DNA of 64,000 bases from Microcella putealis (GTDB taxonomy: Bacteria; Actinomycetota; Actinomycetes; Actinomycetales; Microbacteriaceae): the NCBI RefSeq assembly GCF_004216575.1, contig NZ_SGWW01000001.1, forward strand, positions 496,001 to 560,000, in the 5' to 3' direction. Both the position numbers and the translations under genes were made by a program. Each line of letters begins with the position of its first letter. Position 1 is the first letter of the stretch. The notes under the pieces were generated by a model, which worked only from the letters and a program-made list of their open reading frames with translations, was not told where the DNA came from and did no database searches. Below, in pieces: positions 1 to 7,875 of this stretch.

Positions 1-117
1 GAAGCCGCTGTCGGGCAGTTCGACCACGAGCCCGACGGTTGCGGGCACCGTGCGCGGGGCCACACGCCCCGCCCTCCGCCAGTCGCCGGCCAGCACGTCG
101 TCTCCGTAGCGTTCCAC
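1..117 (-). CDS. DUF3097 family protein, N-terminal fragment
   Basis: The first 39 codons of a minus-strand gene lie here and the rest is off the window. The GTG at 117 begins VERYGDDVLAGDWRRAGR, which matches the conserved opening of the actinobacterial DUF3097 family as I remember it; the function of that family is unknown. The frame stays open to base 1. It is divergent from the membrane protein gene at 190, so the 72-bp gap must hold both promoters. Too little is visible to judge integrity. Confidence 0.6.
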   Translation of the reverse strand, partial: MERYGDDVLAGDWRRAGRVAPRTVPATVGLVVELPDSGF

Positions 118-189
118 GCCGCGACGGTACGCGAGCGGCGCCCGCTAGGGTGGCCGCACACGCCGACCCGCACTCGCGAAGGAGCCCTC

Positions 190-1008
190 ATGCGTCTGAC
201 CGCCGACCTCGTGCGCTGGGGTGTTGCCGTGCTACTGATGGCGCCGTTCCTGGCGATCGGCGGCTGGGCCCTCGGGGTCACGCCCCTGCTGTGGCTCGCC
301 CTCGTCGCCGTCGTCGTGGGCGGAGCCCTCAACGCCGTCGGCGTGATTCGCGGGGTGCGGCGGGTGGCCGACGGCCGCGTCGTCGACGAGCTGTTTGGGC
401 AGACGGATGCGCGTCTCGCCTCGTCGACGTCGCCACCGGTCGAGCCGCGTCAGCGCCTCATCTTTCCCGACGAGCCGGCAGGCGTCACGCCCGAGCAGCT
501 CGCCGCCGGGTCGCCCCTCGCCACCGCGCGCCGCCGGGCTGCGCTGGGGGCGGCGCTCGGTCTCTCCGCGCTCACACTGAGCGGACTCCTGCTCGTGACG
601 GCGGTGATGCCGTGGGCGGCGTCCGGAGGCGCGCTCTCGCCCGGAGAGGTCTACACGCTGTGGGGTGGCCTCGCGGTGCTGACCGTTGTCGGCATCGCGA
701 TCTGGACGCTCGTGGGGTTCGCCGCCGCCGCCGTGATCTGGGTCACGGGGCGCGTCGAGGGTCCGTTCGTGCGCCGGCTCGCCTCGCCGCGCCGCATCGT
801 GGCGCTCGCGTGCATCCTGGGCGCCGCGCTCGTCGTCGGGTGGCTCGCGCCGGCTGCCCTGCCGGGGCTCACCGACGCCCTCGACGGCGCCGCTGCCGCA
901 CCGGGCGCCGCGCCGTGGCGGGCAGGCTTTGGCTCGGTGGGCGTACTACTGAGTTGCGCTGCGATCGCCGCGACGATTCCGCGCTGGGGGCGACGCCCGC
1001 GCAGCTGA
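190..1008 (+). CDS. Multi-pass membrane protein of unknown function
   Basis: A 272-residue protein starting at an ATG with a good ribosome site (GAAGGAG, 7 bases upstream). Two hydrophobic segments lie in the first 60 residues, followed by a hydrophilic stretch (about 60-115), then four more hydrophobic segments (about 117-142, 155-180, 197-220 and 240-260). No catalytic motif or named family is recognisable. It precedes the GntR/ABC operon and its stop is only 17 bases before the operator region, so it could be read with that operon, but the promoter-operator in between argues for a separate unit. Confidence 0.75.
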   Translation: MRLTADLVRWGVAVLLMAPFLAIGGWALGVTPLLWLALVAVVVGGALNAVGVIRGVRRVADGRVVDELFGQTDARLASSTSPPVEPRQRLIFPDEPAGVTPEQLAAGSPLATARRRAALGAALGLSALTLSGLLLVTAVMPWAASGGALSPGEVYTLWGGLAVLTVVGIAIWTLVGFAAAAVIWVTGRVEGPFVRRLASPRRIVALACILGAALVVGWLAPAALPGLTDALDGAAAAPGAAPWRAGFGSVGVLLSCAAIAATIPRWGRRPRS

Positions 1009-1024
1009 CGCTTGACGCGCATCC

Positions 1025-1064
1025 GGTTCTCTGGTTAGTTAGTCATGTAGCTAACCACTGAACC
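1025..1064. promoter_or_regulatory. 40-bp inverted-repeat operator upstream of GntR gene
   Basis: Arms of 14 bases at 1025-1038 (GGTTCTCTGGTTAG) and 1051-1064 (CTAACCACTGAACC) match at 12 of 14 positions around a 12-base centre. The site ends 14 bases before the GTG of the YtrA-type GntR gene. Such regulators usually repress their own operon by binding palindromic sites in the promoter, so this is the likely autoregulatory operator. Binding is inferred. Confidence 0.55.
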
Positions 1065-1078
1065 GCGAGGAGGTGCGC

Positions 1079-1435
1079 GTGGACGACGATCGCCCGCTCT
1101 TTCGCCAACTGGCCGAGCGCATCGAGAAGCAGATCATCGAGGGCAGCCTGCCCGAAGGTGGTCAGGTTCCGTCGATCAACGAGTTCGCCGCGTTTCACCG
1201 CATCAACCCGGCGACCGCCCTCAAGGGCGTGAGCCTGCTCGTCGACGCCGGCGTGCTCTACAAGCGCCGCGGCATCGGCATGTTCGTCTCCGACGGGGCG
1301 CGGGAAGCGTTGCTCAGTGCCCGCCGCGCGACCTTCCGCGACGAGTTCGTTCGGCCACTGGTCGCCGAGGCCCGCGCGCTCGGCATCACCCCCGACGAGC
1401 TCGCCACCATGATTCGAGAGGACCCCACCGCATGA
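1079..1435 (+). CDS. GntR-family regulator, YtrA type
   Basis: A 118-residue protein with a GntR winged helix-turn-helix (opening DDDRPLFRQLAERIEKQI; the recognition region around NEFAAFHRINPATALKG) and a short C-terminal tail instead of a large ligand domain. This is the YtrA subfamily layout, typical of repressors of cell-envelope or antibiotic-responsive ABC operons. GTG 1079 was chosen over the in-frame GTG 1073 because the ribosome site GAGGAGG ends at 1073. Its TGA overlaps the ATG of the ABC ATPase gene (ATGA), showing translational coupling. The inverted repeat at 1025-1064 is its probable operator. Confidence 0.88.
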   Translation: MDDDRPLFRQLAERIEKQIIEGSLPEGGQVPSINEFAAFHRINPATALKGVSLLVDAGVLYKRRGIGMFVSDGAREALLSARRATFRDEFVRPLVAEARALGITPDELATMIREDPTA

Positions 1436-2358
1436 CCACCGCTGTCGAGGTCACCGGCCTCACCAAGCGCTACCGATCGCTCACCGCGGTTGGTGACGTC
1501 ACCTTCCGCATCCGCGAGCACGCCATCACCGGGCTACTAGGCCGTAACGGCGCGGGTAAGACCACGCTCATGCGTCTCATCACCGGCCAAGAGTTCGCGA
1601 CGCGCGGCGAGATTCGACTGTTCGGCGAGCCGCCCGTCGAAAACGCCCGGGTGCTCAGCCGCACCTGCTTCATCTCCGAAAGCCAGCGGTACCCCGACGA
1701 TTTTCGGGTCAAGCACGTGCTCGCGAGCGCCCCGCGCTTCTTCGCACAGTGGGACGCCGATTTCGCCGACGAGCTCGTGACCGCCTTCCGGCTGAACCGC
1801 CGCCAGCTGGTGAAGAAACTCTCACGCGGCCAGCGCAGCGCCGTGGGCGTCATCGTCGGCCTCGCGTCGCGCGCGCCGCTCACGATCTTCGACGAGCCAT
1901 ATCTCGGGCTGGATGCCGTGGCACGGCAGATCTTCTACGACCGCCTTCTTGCCGACTACAGCGAGCATCCGCGTACCGTGATCATCTCCACGCACCTCAT
2001 CGATGAGATCGCCCACCTGCTTGAGTACGCCGTCGTCATCGACGACGGACGCATCGCCATCGACTCCCCCGTGGAGTCGCTGACCGCCGCGGCGGCGACC
2101 ATCGCCGGGACAGCCGAGAGCGTTGAACGCTTTGTCGCCGGGCGCACCGTCGTGCACCGCGCCCGACTCGGCGGCCTGCTGAGCGCGACCCTCGACGGGG
2201 TCACCGACGCCGACCGGGCGGCAGCCCGGGACGCCGGTCTCGAGGTGGGACCGGTGTCCCTGCAAGAACTGATCGTGCGCCGCACGAGCGGCGATGCGAA
2301 CACACCCGACAGCGCGGCGGCGGGCGCCGCCCCCGAGACCACGGAGGTCACCCGATGA
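1432..2358 (+). CDS. ABC transporter ATP-binding protein (YtrB-like)
   Basis: A 308-residue ATPase with Walker A GLLGRNGAGKTT near residue 34, the shortened signature KKLSRGQ, Walker B LTIFDEP followed by a D-loop (GLDAV), and the switch histidine in ISTHLIDE. The C-terminal 90 residues after the ATPase core are unrelated to catalysis and end in a flexible Ala/Thr-rich tail. It overlaps the GntR gene upstream and the permease gene downstream by 4 bases each, so the three form one unit. The substrate is unknown; the YtrA-type regulator suggests a stress-induced export function. Confidence 0.9.
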   Translation: MTTAVEVTGLTKRYRSLTAVGDVTFRIREHAITGLLGRNGAGKTTLMRLITGQEFATRGEIRLFGEPPVENARVLSRTCFISESQRYPDDFRVKHVLASAPRFFAQWDADFADELVTAFRLNRRQLVKKLSRGQRSAVGVIVGLASRAPLTIFDEPYLGLDAVARQIFYDRLLADYSEHPRTVIISTHLIDEIAHLLEYAVVIDDGRIAIDSPVESLTAAAATIAGTAESVERFVAGRTVVHRARLGGLLSATLDGVTDADRAAARDAGLEVGPVSLQELIVRRTSGDANTPDSAAAGAAPETTEVTR

Positions 2359-3131
2359 CTGCCACGCCCTCCCCCACGACGGCCTCAGCCGAAGGCACTG
2401 GTGACCGGCAGGCGGCCACCACGCTCGGCCGCCGTGTTGGCTCGATCATGCTGTTGCAGCTCGCCAACCCCATGACGCTGCTGGGCTGGCCGCTGATCAT
2501 CCTCGCGGTGATCTTCCTCGGAAATCTCGCCATCGTGACCGCGGTCACTCAGGCGAGCGGGGGAGGCGCGGAGTTCACCGTCAATGGCGGAGTGGGCTTC
2601 CTCTGGGTGTACACGCTCGTCATGGTCGTGTTGAGCGTGAATCAAAGCTTCCCCCTCGCGCTCGGCTACGGCGCGACGCGTCGCGACTACCTACTCGGCG
2701 CGGGTGCGACGTACGCGGCGCTCTCGGTCGTCTACGCCCTTCTGCTCGCCACGCTCGCCGAGATTGAACGTGCGAACAACGGGTGGGGCGTTGGGCTCGG
2801 CTTCTTTGCGGCGCTGCCCGAGTGGCCCTGGCACCAAGTCTTTCTCGCGCACCTGCTGATCCTCGTGCTGTTCGCCTCGATCGGCGCCGCGACAGCGGCC
2901 ATCTACGTGCGGTGGCGAGCGCCCGGGATGTACGTGTTCTGGCTCGGACTGGCGATCGTCGTTGTGGTTGCCGTGATCCTGCTCTCGACGTTCGACGGGT
3001 GGTTCGCCGTTCGCGACTTCTTCCACGGCGCGGGCGTCATGGGAAGTCTGCTGTGGAGTCTCGTCATCACGGTGCTCTCGTCGATTGCCGCGTACGGCAT
3101 CCTGCGCCGGGCGACACCGACGAATACCTAG
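2355..3131 (+). CDS. ABC transporter membrane subunit
   Basis: A 258-residue integral membrane protein with about six hydrophobic segments (near 35-62, 76-98, 115-136, 160-185, 193-215 and 230-250) and no ATPase motif. The ATG overlaps the stop of the ATPase gene, and the pairing with a YtrB-like ATPase and YtrA-type regulator marks it as the transmembrane half of the transporter. It ends 3 bases before the convergent methyltransferase gene. Ligand unknown. Confidence 0.8.
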   Translation: MTATPSPTTASAEGTGDRQAATTLGRRVGSIMLLQLANPMTLLGWPLIILAVIFLGNLAIVTAVTQASGGGAEFTVNGGVGFLWVYTLVMVVLSVNQSFPLALGYGATRRDYLLGAGATYAALSVVYALLLATLAEIERANNGWGVGLGFFAALPEWPWHQVFLAHLLILVLFASIGAATAAIYVRWRAPGMYVFWLGLAIVVVVAVILLSTFDGWFAVRDFFHGAGVMGSLLWSLVITVLSSIAAYGILRRATPTNT

Positions 3132-3134
3132 GGC

Positions 3135-4676
3135 TCATGAGGCGCCGGGGTCGCCGAACTCGCCGGGGTCGAGCGTGATCATGCCGACCACGGCGAGTTC
3201 GCGCAGGCGCGGCAGCACCTCGGCGGCGAGGGCTGCCGCATCGACTTCCAGCAGGCCGGCCACCGCGTCGACGATCACGCCGATCGGCAGCTCGCCGTCC
3301 GAGGCGCCGACGACCGCGCCGAGACCCGTGTCGAGCTCCACCACGCGACCCAGGCCCGTGCCCTGCACGAGACGCATGACGCTCGGATGCTCGGACCCCG
3401 GCCAGAAGTGGCGCTCCTCCGTGACGTCGGCGGCGACGGCCGCGTGCATCCGAGCGAATGCGGCGTCGTCGAGCCCCGCAATCGCGTCGTGCGCGGCGAA
3501 GCCGGCAGCAATCGCGTCGCCGAGGCCGGAGGCACCGGCGGACGCGGCGGTGAGCACGCGCTCGAAACGCGCCATGCGGGGCGCGGCCGCGTCGGCGGGG
3601 CGGCGCAGGGTGAGGTAACCAAAGCCCACGTGAGTCACGCCGCGAGCGGCGAAGTCGTCGAGCCAGAGGCCCACCAGCCGCTCAAACTCGTCGCTCGCGC
3701 GGTGAACGCCGCCGTCGCGCAGCCAGGTCTCGGCGTACTCGGCGACGTCTTGCCGCTCACGCTCGATCACCCACGCGTCGAGACCGGCCGCGTCGACCCA
3801 CGCGCGCACGCGGTCGAGGCCGTCGCCGCCGGCGGGGTACTCCCAATTGCCGAGCAGGTGCGCGGTGCCACCCGGCTCGAGGTGCTCGGGCAGAGCCGTG
3901 ATGAGCTCGCGCAGCAGGCCGTCACCGACCCGCCCGCCGTCGCGGTACTCGAGCACGTCGACGCCCGCGTCGCGCGGCGTGATGACGAATGGCGGGTTCG
4001 ACACGATGCGGTCGAAGCGCTCGCCCGCGACCGGGGCAAGCATGTCGCCGTGCCGCAGTTCGACCGTGGTGACGCCGCTCAGCTCGAAGGTCAGGGCCGC
4101 GAGCTCGAGGGCCCGCGTGCTGAGGTCGGTGGCGACTAGGCGCTCGGCAGTGCGACTGGCGTGCAGCGCCTGCACTCCGCTGCCCGTGCCGAGATCGAGC
4201 ACCCGGCGGGCGGGGCTGGTGGGCACGAGCCCCGCGAGGGTCAGCGAGGCGCCGCCCACGCCGAGCACGTGGTCGGGGCTGAGGGGCCCGCGTCGCACCA
4301 TCTCGCCGTGGTCAGACACGACCCACCAGTTCACGACTCCGGTGTGGTCGACCGCCGAGTAGGGGCGCACCTCGACGCGTGCGCGACCCGCGGCGTCGAG
4401 AAGGCCGCGCGCGCGGAGGCCGCGGGCGCCCGTTGCCGGAAGCGCCGCATCCAGCTCGTCGTCGGTGAGCGCCTCGCCAAGCAGAAACAGGCGCGCCATC
4501 ACTGCGGCAGGATGCGCGGTGCCGGTGAGCGCGCGCTTCGCCGGAACCGGATTGTCGCGCGCGAGCGCCTGATCGGCGAGCGGCCCCCAGAGGCCCTGCA
4601 GCCGATCGACGGTGTAGTCGACGGCCAGGAGGTCGGCCCGCAGCTCGGAGGTGGTCACCCGCCTAGTCAAACGCAT
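3135..4676 (-). CDS. Class I SAM methyltransferase (DUF7059 / small-methyltransferase type)
   Basis: A 513-residue protein. An N-terminal helical domain (about 1-130) precedes a Rossmann methyltransferase with motif I RRVLDLGTGSGVQALHAS and motif IV SNPPFV, which is the NPPF/NPPY signature of N-methyltransferases acting on planar amide or amino groups (HemK and RlmG-like). A C-terminal domain of about 120 residues follows. This three-part arrangement is a common but poorly characterised actinobacterial protein; substrate unknown. ATG 4676 is the first good start; GTG 4658 is an alternative, and neither has a strong ribosome site. It is divergent from yceI across the palindrome at 4749-4766. 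Confidence 0.8.
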   Translation of the reverse strand: MRLTRRVTTSELRADLLAVDYTVDRLQGLWGPLADQALARDNPVPAKRALTGTAHPAAVMARLFLLGEALTDDELDAALPATGARGLRARGLLDAAGRARVEVRPYSAVDHTGVVNWWVVSDHGEMVRRGPLSPDHVLGVGGASLTLAGLVPTSPARRVLDLGTGSGVQALHASRTAERLVATDLSTRALELAALTFELSGVTTVELRHGDMLAPVAGERFDRIVSNPPFVITPRDAGVDVLEYRDGGRVGDGLLRELITALPEHLEPGGTAHLLGNWEYPAGGDGLDRVRAWVDAAGLDAWVIERERQDVAEYAETWLRDGGVHRASDEFERLVGLWLDDFAARGVTHVGFGYLTLRRPADAAAPRMARFERVLTAASAGASGLGDAIAAGFAAHDAIAGLDDAAFARMHAAVAADVTEERHFWPGSEHPSVMRLVQGTGLGRVVELDTGLGAVVGASDGELPIGVIVDAVAGLLEVDAAALAAEVLPRLRELAVVGMITLDPGEFGDPGAS

Positions 4677-4748
4677 GAGCAGTCTCGGGATGCAATTCGC
4701 GTGATGCGGGAATATCGACGCGCGCGCCGACGCTATGACACCGTGTGC

Positions 4749-4766
4749 TTGATGCGTACGCATCTA
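4749..4766. promoter_or_regulatory. Palindromic operator upstream of the YceI gene
   Basis: Bases 4751-4764 read GATGCGTACGCATC, a perfect 14-bp palindrome, with TT before it and TA after. It lies 55 bases before the yceI ATG, just upstream of an A/T-rich TATTTT that could be a -10 element. The size and symmetry fit a MarR-type dimer site; actinobacterial YceI genes are often near MarR regulators, but none is encoded here. Confidence 0.5.
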
Positions 4767-4819
4767 TTTTGTGCCGCTCTCGCACGCGCCTCCCCGACCA
4801 CCTCTTGAAGGAGAACCCC

Positions 4820-5386
4820 ATGACCCTCACCGCCGACATGATCCCCGGTTACCGCTCCGGCACCTGGAAGGTCGACCTCGCCCACGCCGAGATCGCCTTC
4901 TCGGTGCGCCACCTCGCGATCAGCAAGGTGCGCGGCAAGTTCGAGCGCTTCGACGCCACCGTCGTCGCCGCCGAGAACCCCGCCGACTCGACCGCGCACG
5001 TGACGATCGAGGTCGCCAGCATCAACACCGGCAACGAAACCCGCGACAACCACCTGCGCACCAACGACTTCTTCTCGGCCAGCGAGTTTCCGACGATCGA
5101 GTTCCGCTCGACGGGCCTGCGCCACGAGGGCGGCGACTTCCTGCTCGACGGCGAGCTGACGATGAAGGGCGTCACGAAGCCCGTGACCATTCGCGGCCAG
5201 TTCGGTGGCATCGTGACCGACCACTCGGGTGCCGTCAAGGCCGCCGCCGAGGGCACCGCGGTCATCAACCGCACCGAGTTCGGCGTCACCTGGAACGCCC
5301 CGCTCGAGACCGGCGGCATGCTGCTCGGCGAAGACGTGACCCTGTCGATCGAGGCGCAGTTCGAGCTGCAGCAGGACGCCGCCTAA
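4820..5386 (+). CDS. YceI-family lipid-binding protein
   Basis: A 188-residue YceI/lipocalin-like beta-barrel protein. The family fold is visible in GTWKVDLAHAEIAFSVRH near the start, the DFFSASEFPTIEFRS strand pair in the middle and ELTMKGVTKPVTI toward the end. YceI proteins bind polyisoprenoid or amide lipids and are induced by base or stress in other bacteria. No signal peptide is visible, so this copy is probably cytoplasmic. ATG 4820 has a strong GAAGGAG at 4807-4813; the open frame reaches further upstream but without a start signal. A hairpin terminator follows. Confidence 0.92.
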   Translation: MTLTADMIPGYRSGTWKVDLAHAEIAFSVRHLAISKVRGKFERFDATVVAAENPADSTAHVTIEVASINTGNETRDNHLRTNDFFSASEFPTIEFRSTGLRHEGGDFLLDGELTMKGVTKPVTIRGQFGGIVTDHSGAVKAAAEGTAVINRTEFGVTWNAPLETGGMLLGEDVTLSIEAQFELQQDAA

Positions 5387-5405
5387 GCGACGTCTCTCTC
5401 ACGCG

Positions 5406-5440
5406 AACGGGGGTGTCGGCATCAGGCCGGCACCCCCGTT
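5406..5440 (+). terminator. Hairpin terminator after the YceI gene
   Basis: A 15-base stem (5406-5420 with 5426-5440) and a 5-base loop, ending in GTTTCG. It lies 20 bases after the yceI stop and 23 bases before the stop of the convergent minus-strand gene, so it probably ends transcription from both sides. The U-tract is short. Confidence 0.75.
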
Positions 5441-5462
5441 TCGTCGCGGTGGGGCGATTGCT

Positions 5463-6080
5463 CTAGCTCGCGCGCGCCACCCGGTGGCGCGTCGCGCGCA
5501 AATGCACCACGACCGGCGGCTCTCGTTCGAGCGCCCCGTCGAGCACCGCGATGGCGGCGGAAACGTCGCGGCGGGCGATGATCGGGCTCGCCCCCGATCG
5601 CACCGTTGCCGTGATCAGCAGGGCTGCCCCTCCGCTGCGCGGCGCGTCGAAGCCGCTCGCGCGCAGTCGTCGCCGCGACACCCGGTACGCGGCCGCCTCG
5701 AGCGATTCGACCGCGGTGGATGCGCCGAGCCCGTGACGCAGGACGTCACCGACCGCGTCGGCCGACACCGTCACGCGGTCGTCGTCGCTGCCGATGACGA
5801 GCGCACTCGGGGTGCGCCCGCGCCCCCGCGTCGCGGCGGACTGCACGAGGAGGCCCGCGAGGACAAGAGCGGCGGCTCCGCTTCCGACGGCCCACAGCGG
5901 CTCGGCCTCGACGGTGGCGGCGGCACCGGCCAGCGCGTCACTCAACGCCTGGCCGGCGACGCTGTCGCTGAGCTGCGGCACCACGCCCGACAGCGTGACC
6001 ACCACGGCGGCGAGCGCGAGAAGCACGGCCCCGGCGAGTACCAGCAGCAGCAGGGCGATGACACGATTCGACGCGGTCAT
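5463..6080 (-). CDS. AmaP/DUF6286-like membrane protein of the Asp23 cluster
   Basis: A 205-residue protein with two hydrophobic helices (about 6-30 and 62-82) followed by a soluble beta/alpha region of about 110 residues. This is the layout of the alkaline-shock membrane anchor AmaP/DUF6286, which in actinobacteria sits among Asp23/Gls24 genes. Two Asp23-type genes lie immediately beyond. The ATG overlaps the stop of the short upstream minus ORF (ATGA), so the two are coupled. Family assignment rests on topology and neighbours more than on a sequence motif. Confidence 0.6.
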   Translation of the reverse strand: MTASNRVIALLLLVLAGAVLLALAAVVVTLSGVVPQLSDSVAGQALSDALAGAAATVEAEPLWAVGSGAAALVLAGLLVQSAATRGRGRTPSALVIGSDDDRVTVSADAVGDVLRHGLGASTAVESLEAAAYRVSRRRLRASGFDAPRSGGAALLITATVRSGASPIIARRDVSAAIAVLDGALEREPPVVVHLRATRHRVARAS

Positions 6081-6256
6081 GCGCCCCCCACCGCCCCGCG
6101 ATCGCTGACCCGCACGCGGGCGCGCGGGCGAGGGCGAGGAGCCAGCTCGTCGAGAGAGGTGTCGCTCGCCGCCTGCAGGGCAGTCTGGTCAGGCAGGTAG
6201 CCGCTGGCCGGGGTCACGGTGAGGTCGACCCGGCGGCGCGAGATCCACGCGTTCAC
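6077..6256 (-). CDS. Short hypothetical protein coupled to the AmaP-like gene
   Basis: A GTG-started 59-residue frame whose TGA overlaps the ATG of the AmaP-like gene, which supports translation. Third codon positions are almost all G or C through the frame. The protein is hydrophilic with a basic Pro/Arg-rich stretch near the end and no recognisable domain. The frame is open further upstream, but that part is antisense to the Asp23 gene and reads as a shadow. No clear ribosome site is seen. It may be the remnant of a longer gene. Confidence 0.4.
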   Translation of the reverse strand: MNAWISRRRVDLTVTPASGYLPDQTALQAASDTSLDELAPRPRPRARVRVSDRGAVGGA

Positions 6257-6310
6257 CGCGCGCTGCTCGACGCCGGCGCCCGCACGCAGCCGCCCCTGCC
6301 GGCCGAGTGG

Positions 6311-6685
6311 GTGCGCGGGCTCATCGCGAACCTCGAGCTCGATGTGCGCAGCGGCCGCGACATACCGTTCGGCGGCGACGACCCCTTGGCGCGGCTCAGC
6401 ATCACCGAGGGCGCCGTGCGCGAGGTGGTGCGCGGGGCGGGCGATCAGGTGCCCGGCGTGCTCGTCGGCAGTGTTCGTCTGCTGGGCGACGTGACGACCG
6501 CAGGCGAAGTGATCGACGTGGATGTGCGCATCAGCGTCGCGCTCATCGAACCGATTCCCGACATCGCCCAGCAGGTGCGCAACCGTGTCGCGACGGCCCT
6601 GCTCACCCACACCGAACTGCGCGTCGGCCGCATCGACGTCACGGTCGACGATGTGCACCAGCTGATTCGAGAGGACCGGTCATGA
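6311..6685 (+). CDS. Asp23/Gls24 family protein, N-terminus apparently shortened
   Basis: A 124-residue protein carrying the Asp23 core: AGRDIP-like SGRDIPFG, then LSITEGAVREVVRGAGDQVPGV, the strand pair around LVGSVRLLGDV, and the ending TELRVGRIDVTVDDVH. Actinobacterial homologues usually have about 60 further N-terminal residues (a helical region before this core). Here the only NTG start is the GTG at 6311; the frame is open upstream with codon-like composition back to about 6251 but with no start codon or ribosome site. Asp23 proteins act at the inner membrane in envelope stress. The ATGA at 6682 couples it to the next gene. Confidence 0.7.
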   Translation: MRGLIANLELDVRSGRDIPFGGDDPLARLSITEGAVREVVRGAGDQVPGVLVGSVRLLGDVTTAGEVIDVDVRISVALIEPIPDIAQQVRNRVATALLTHTELRVGRIDVTVDDVHQLIREDRS

Positions 6686-7023
6686 GCGCCTCCCCCGACC
6701 TCGCGTCGCTCGCCCGCGCGATCGACGACGCTCTCAGCGCGCTGGATGGCGTGCTCGCCGTCTACTCTCCCGATGTCGCGGTTGCCCGCGCTGCCCGTGA
6801 GCTCGGGGCGCGCGGCGAGGCCCCGGCGCGCACCCGAGTCAGCACCGACGACGAGCTGATCGTGGTCGACGCCGCCATCGGGGTGGATGCGCGCAGCGCG
6901 GCCCCGGGGATCGCTCGCGCCGCCGCCGCCGCGATCCGCGCGGTCGCGGGCGCCGATTGCCGCGTTTCCGTCTCGGTACGCCGCGTATCCGCCGCCCCGG
7001 ATTCGCTCATCCCGCTGTCGTAA
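6682..7023 (+). CDS. Small Asp23-associated protein
   Basis: A 113-residue protein overlapping the Asp23-family stop by 4 bases. It has the short alpha/beta pattern of the small companion protein usually found in these clusters (helix LASLARAIDDAL, then GVLAVYSP, then a central acidic strand and a helix rich in Ala), ending in a strand RVSVSVRRV. No catalytic residues are apparent. Function is inferred only from its place in the envelope-stress cluster. Confidence 0.65.
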   Translation: MSASPDLASLARAIDDALSALDGVLAVYSPDVAVARAARELGARGEAPARTRVSTDDELIVVDAAIGVDARSAAPGIARAAAAAIRAVAGADCRVSVSVRRVSAAPDSLIPLS

Positions 7024-7033
7024 CCTGAGAGCG

Positions 7034-7528
7034 ATGCGCCCCCTCACCGAAGACCAGATCCGCGCCAGTTTTGTGAACGCGCCGAAGGCCGAACTCGACC
7101 GTCTCGAAATTCCGGGCCTGCACGAGACCGTGTGGGACGAGCGCGAGTTTCTCGGCTGGCGCGACCCCCAGGGCTCGCTGCGCGGCTACATCGTGACGTG
7201 GGTTGACGACGAGCCGGTTGGTGTCTTGGTGCGCGCCTCGTCGAGCGGGCTTCGGCCCGGCATAGGGGCCATGTGCTCGCTGTGCCACACGCCGCAACCG
7301 GCCACCCAGGTGGTCATGTTCAGCGCGGCGCGCGGCGGTGCGGCTGGCCGAGACGGCAACTCGATCGGCACCTACATCTGCATGGACCTGGCGTGCCCGA
7401 TCATGATTCGCATCTTCCCCGGTCAGAGCGAGATGCTGCTGCGGCGCGACGAGCTGGTGGCGCGACGAAGCGCCGGGCTCAGCGAGCGCGTGCAGGCATT
7501 CACCTCGCGCATCCTCGAGACCGTCTAG
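7034..7528 (+). CDS. FBP-type (FusB-like) zinc-finger protein
   Basis: A 164-residue protein with a C-terminal treble-clef zinc finger: CSLCH at residues 81-85 and CMDLAC at 116-121 supply four cysteines (81, 84, 116, 121). This is the arrangement of the FBP/FusB domain, which binds elongation factor G and frees stalled ribosomes in fusidic-acid-resistant staphylococci. Chromosomal actinobacterial members have no proven role. The start is an ATG 10 bases after the preceding stop. There is no Shine-Dalgarno; a TAACCT box at 7021-7026 suggests a leaderless transcript. Confidence 0.8.
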   Translation: MRPLTEDQIRASFVNAPKAELDRLEIPGLHETVWDEREFLGWRDPQGSLRGYIVTWVDDEPVGVLVRASSSGLRPGIGAMCSLCHTPQPATQVVMFSAARGGAAGRDGNSIGTYICMDLACPIMIRIFPGQSEMLLRRDELVARRSAGLSERVQAFTSRILETV

Positions 7529-7561
7529 CGGCTCAGCCGGCGGCGATCGCCGCGCCGGGCG

Positions 7562-7735
7562 CTAGTCGCGGCGGCCGAGGAAGGTGACGGGGATCATGAG
7601 CGAGCCCGTCACGGCAAGAATGCCGGCGAAGAAGAGGTAGGGCGCTACCGCCTCCGGCACCGCGAACGAGTACGCGAACATCGGGAACGAGGCGAGGAAC
7701 AGCGCGATGGCGGCGATGGCGGGCAGCTTCTTCAT
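7562..7735 (-). CDS. Small two-helix membrane protein
   Basis: A 57-residue protein starting MKKLPAIAAIALFLAS with GGAG six bases upstream of the ATG. Two hydrophobic segments (about 4-22 and 29-49) and a basic tail GRRD are visible; the function is unknown. The longer in-frame start lacks a ribosome site. It is convergent with the FBP-domain gene, with 33 bases between stops. Confidence 0.6.
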   Translation of the reverse strand: MKKLPAIAAIALFLASFPMFAYSFAVPEAVAPYLFFAGILAVTGSLMIPVTFLGRRD

Positions 7736-7875
7736 GGTGATCTCCATTCTGCCAGTTCTCCGCTGAGAACGCCGCACGAGCAGCGCGGTGGGGGCAGCAC
7801 AATCCCCCAGCGATCACCGAGCACCCCGGCCTAGACTCGTCATCACCTTCAGAATCGCGGCGAGGCGGTGAGCGC

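Noticed and set aside
39..1061. Long Arg/Ala-rich plus-strand frame over the first membrane protein gene
   Set aside because: It is the +1 shadow of the real gene at 190-1008 in GC-rich DNA; composition is Arg/Ala/Pro only and there is no ribosome site.
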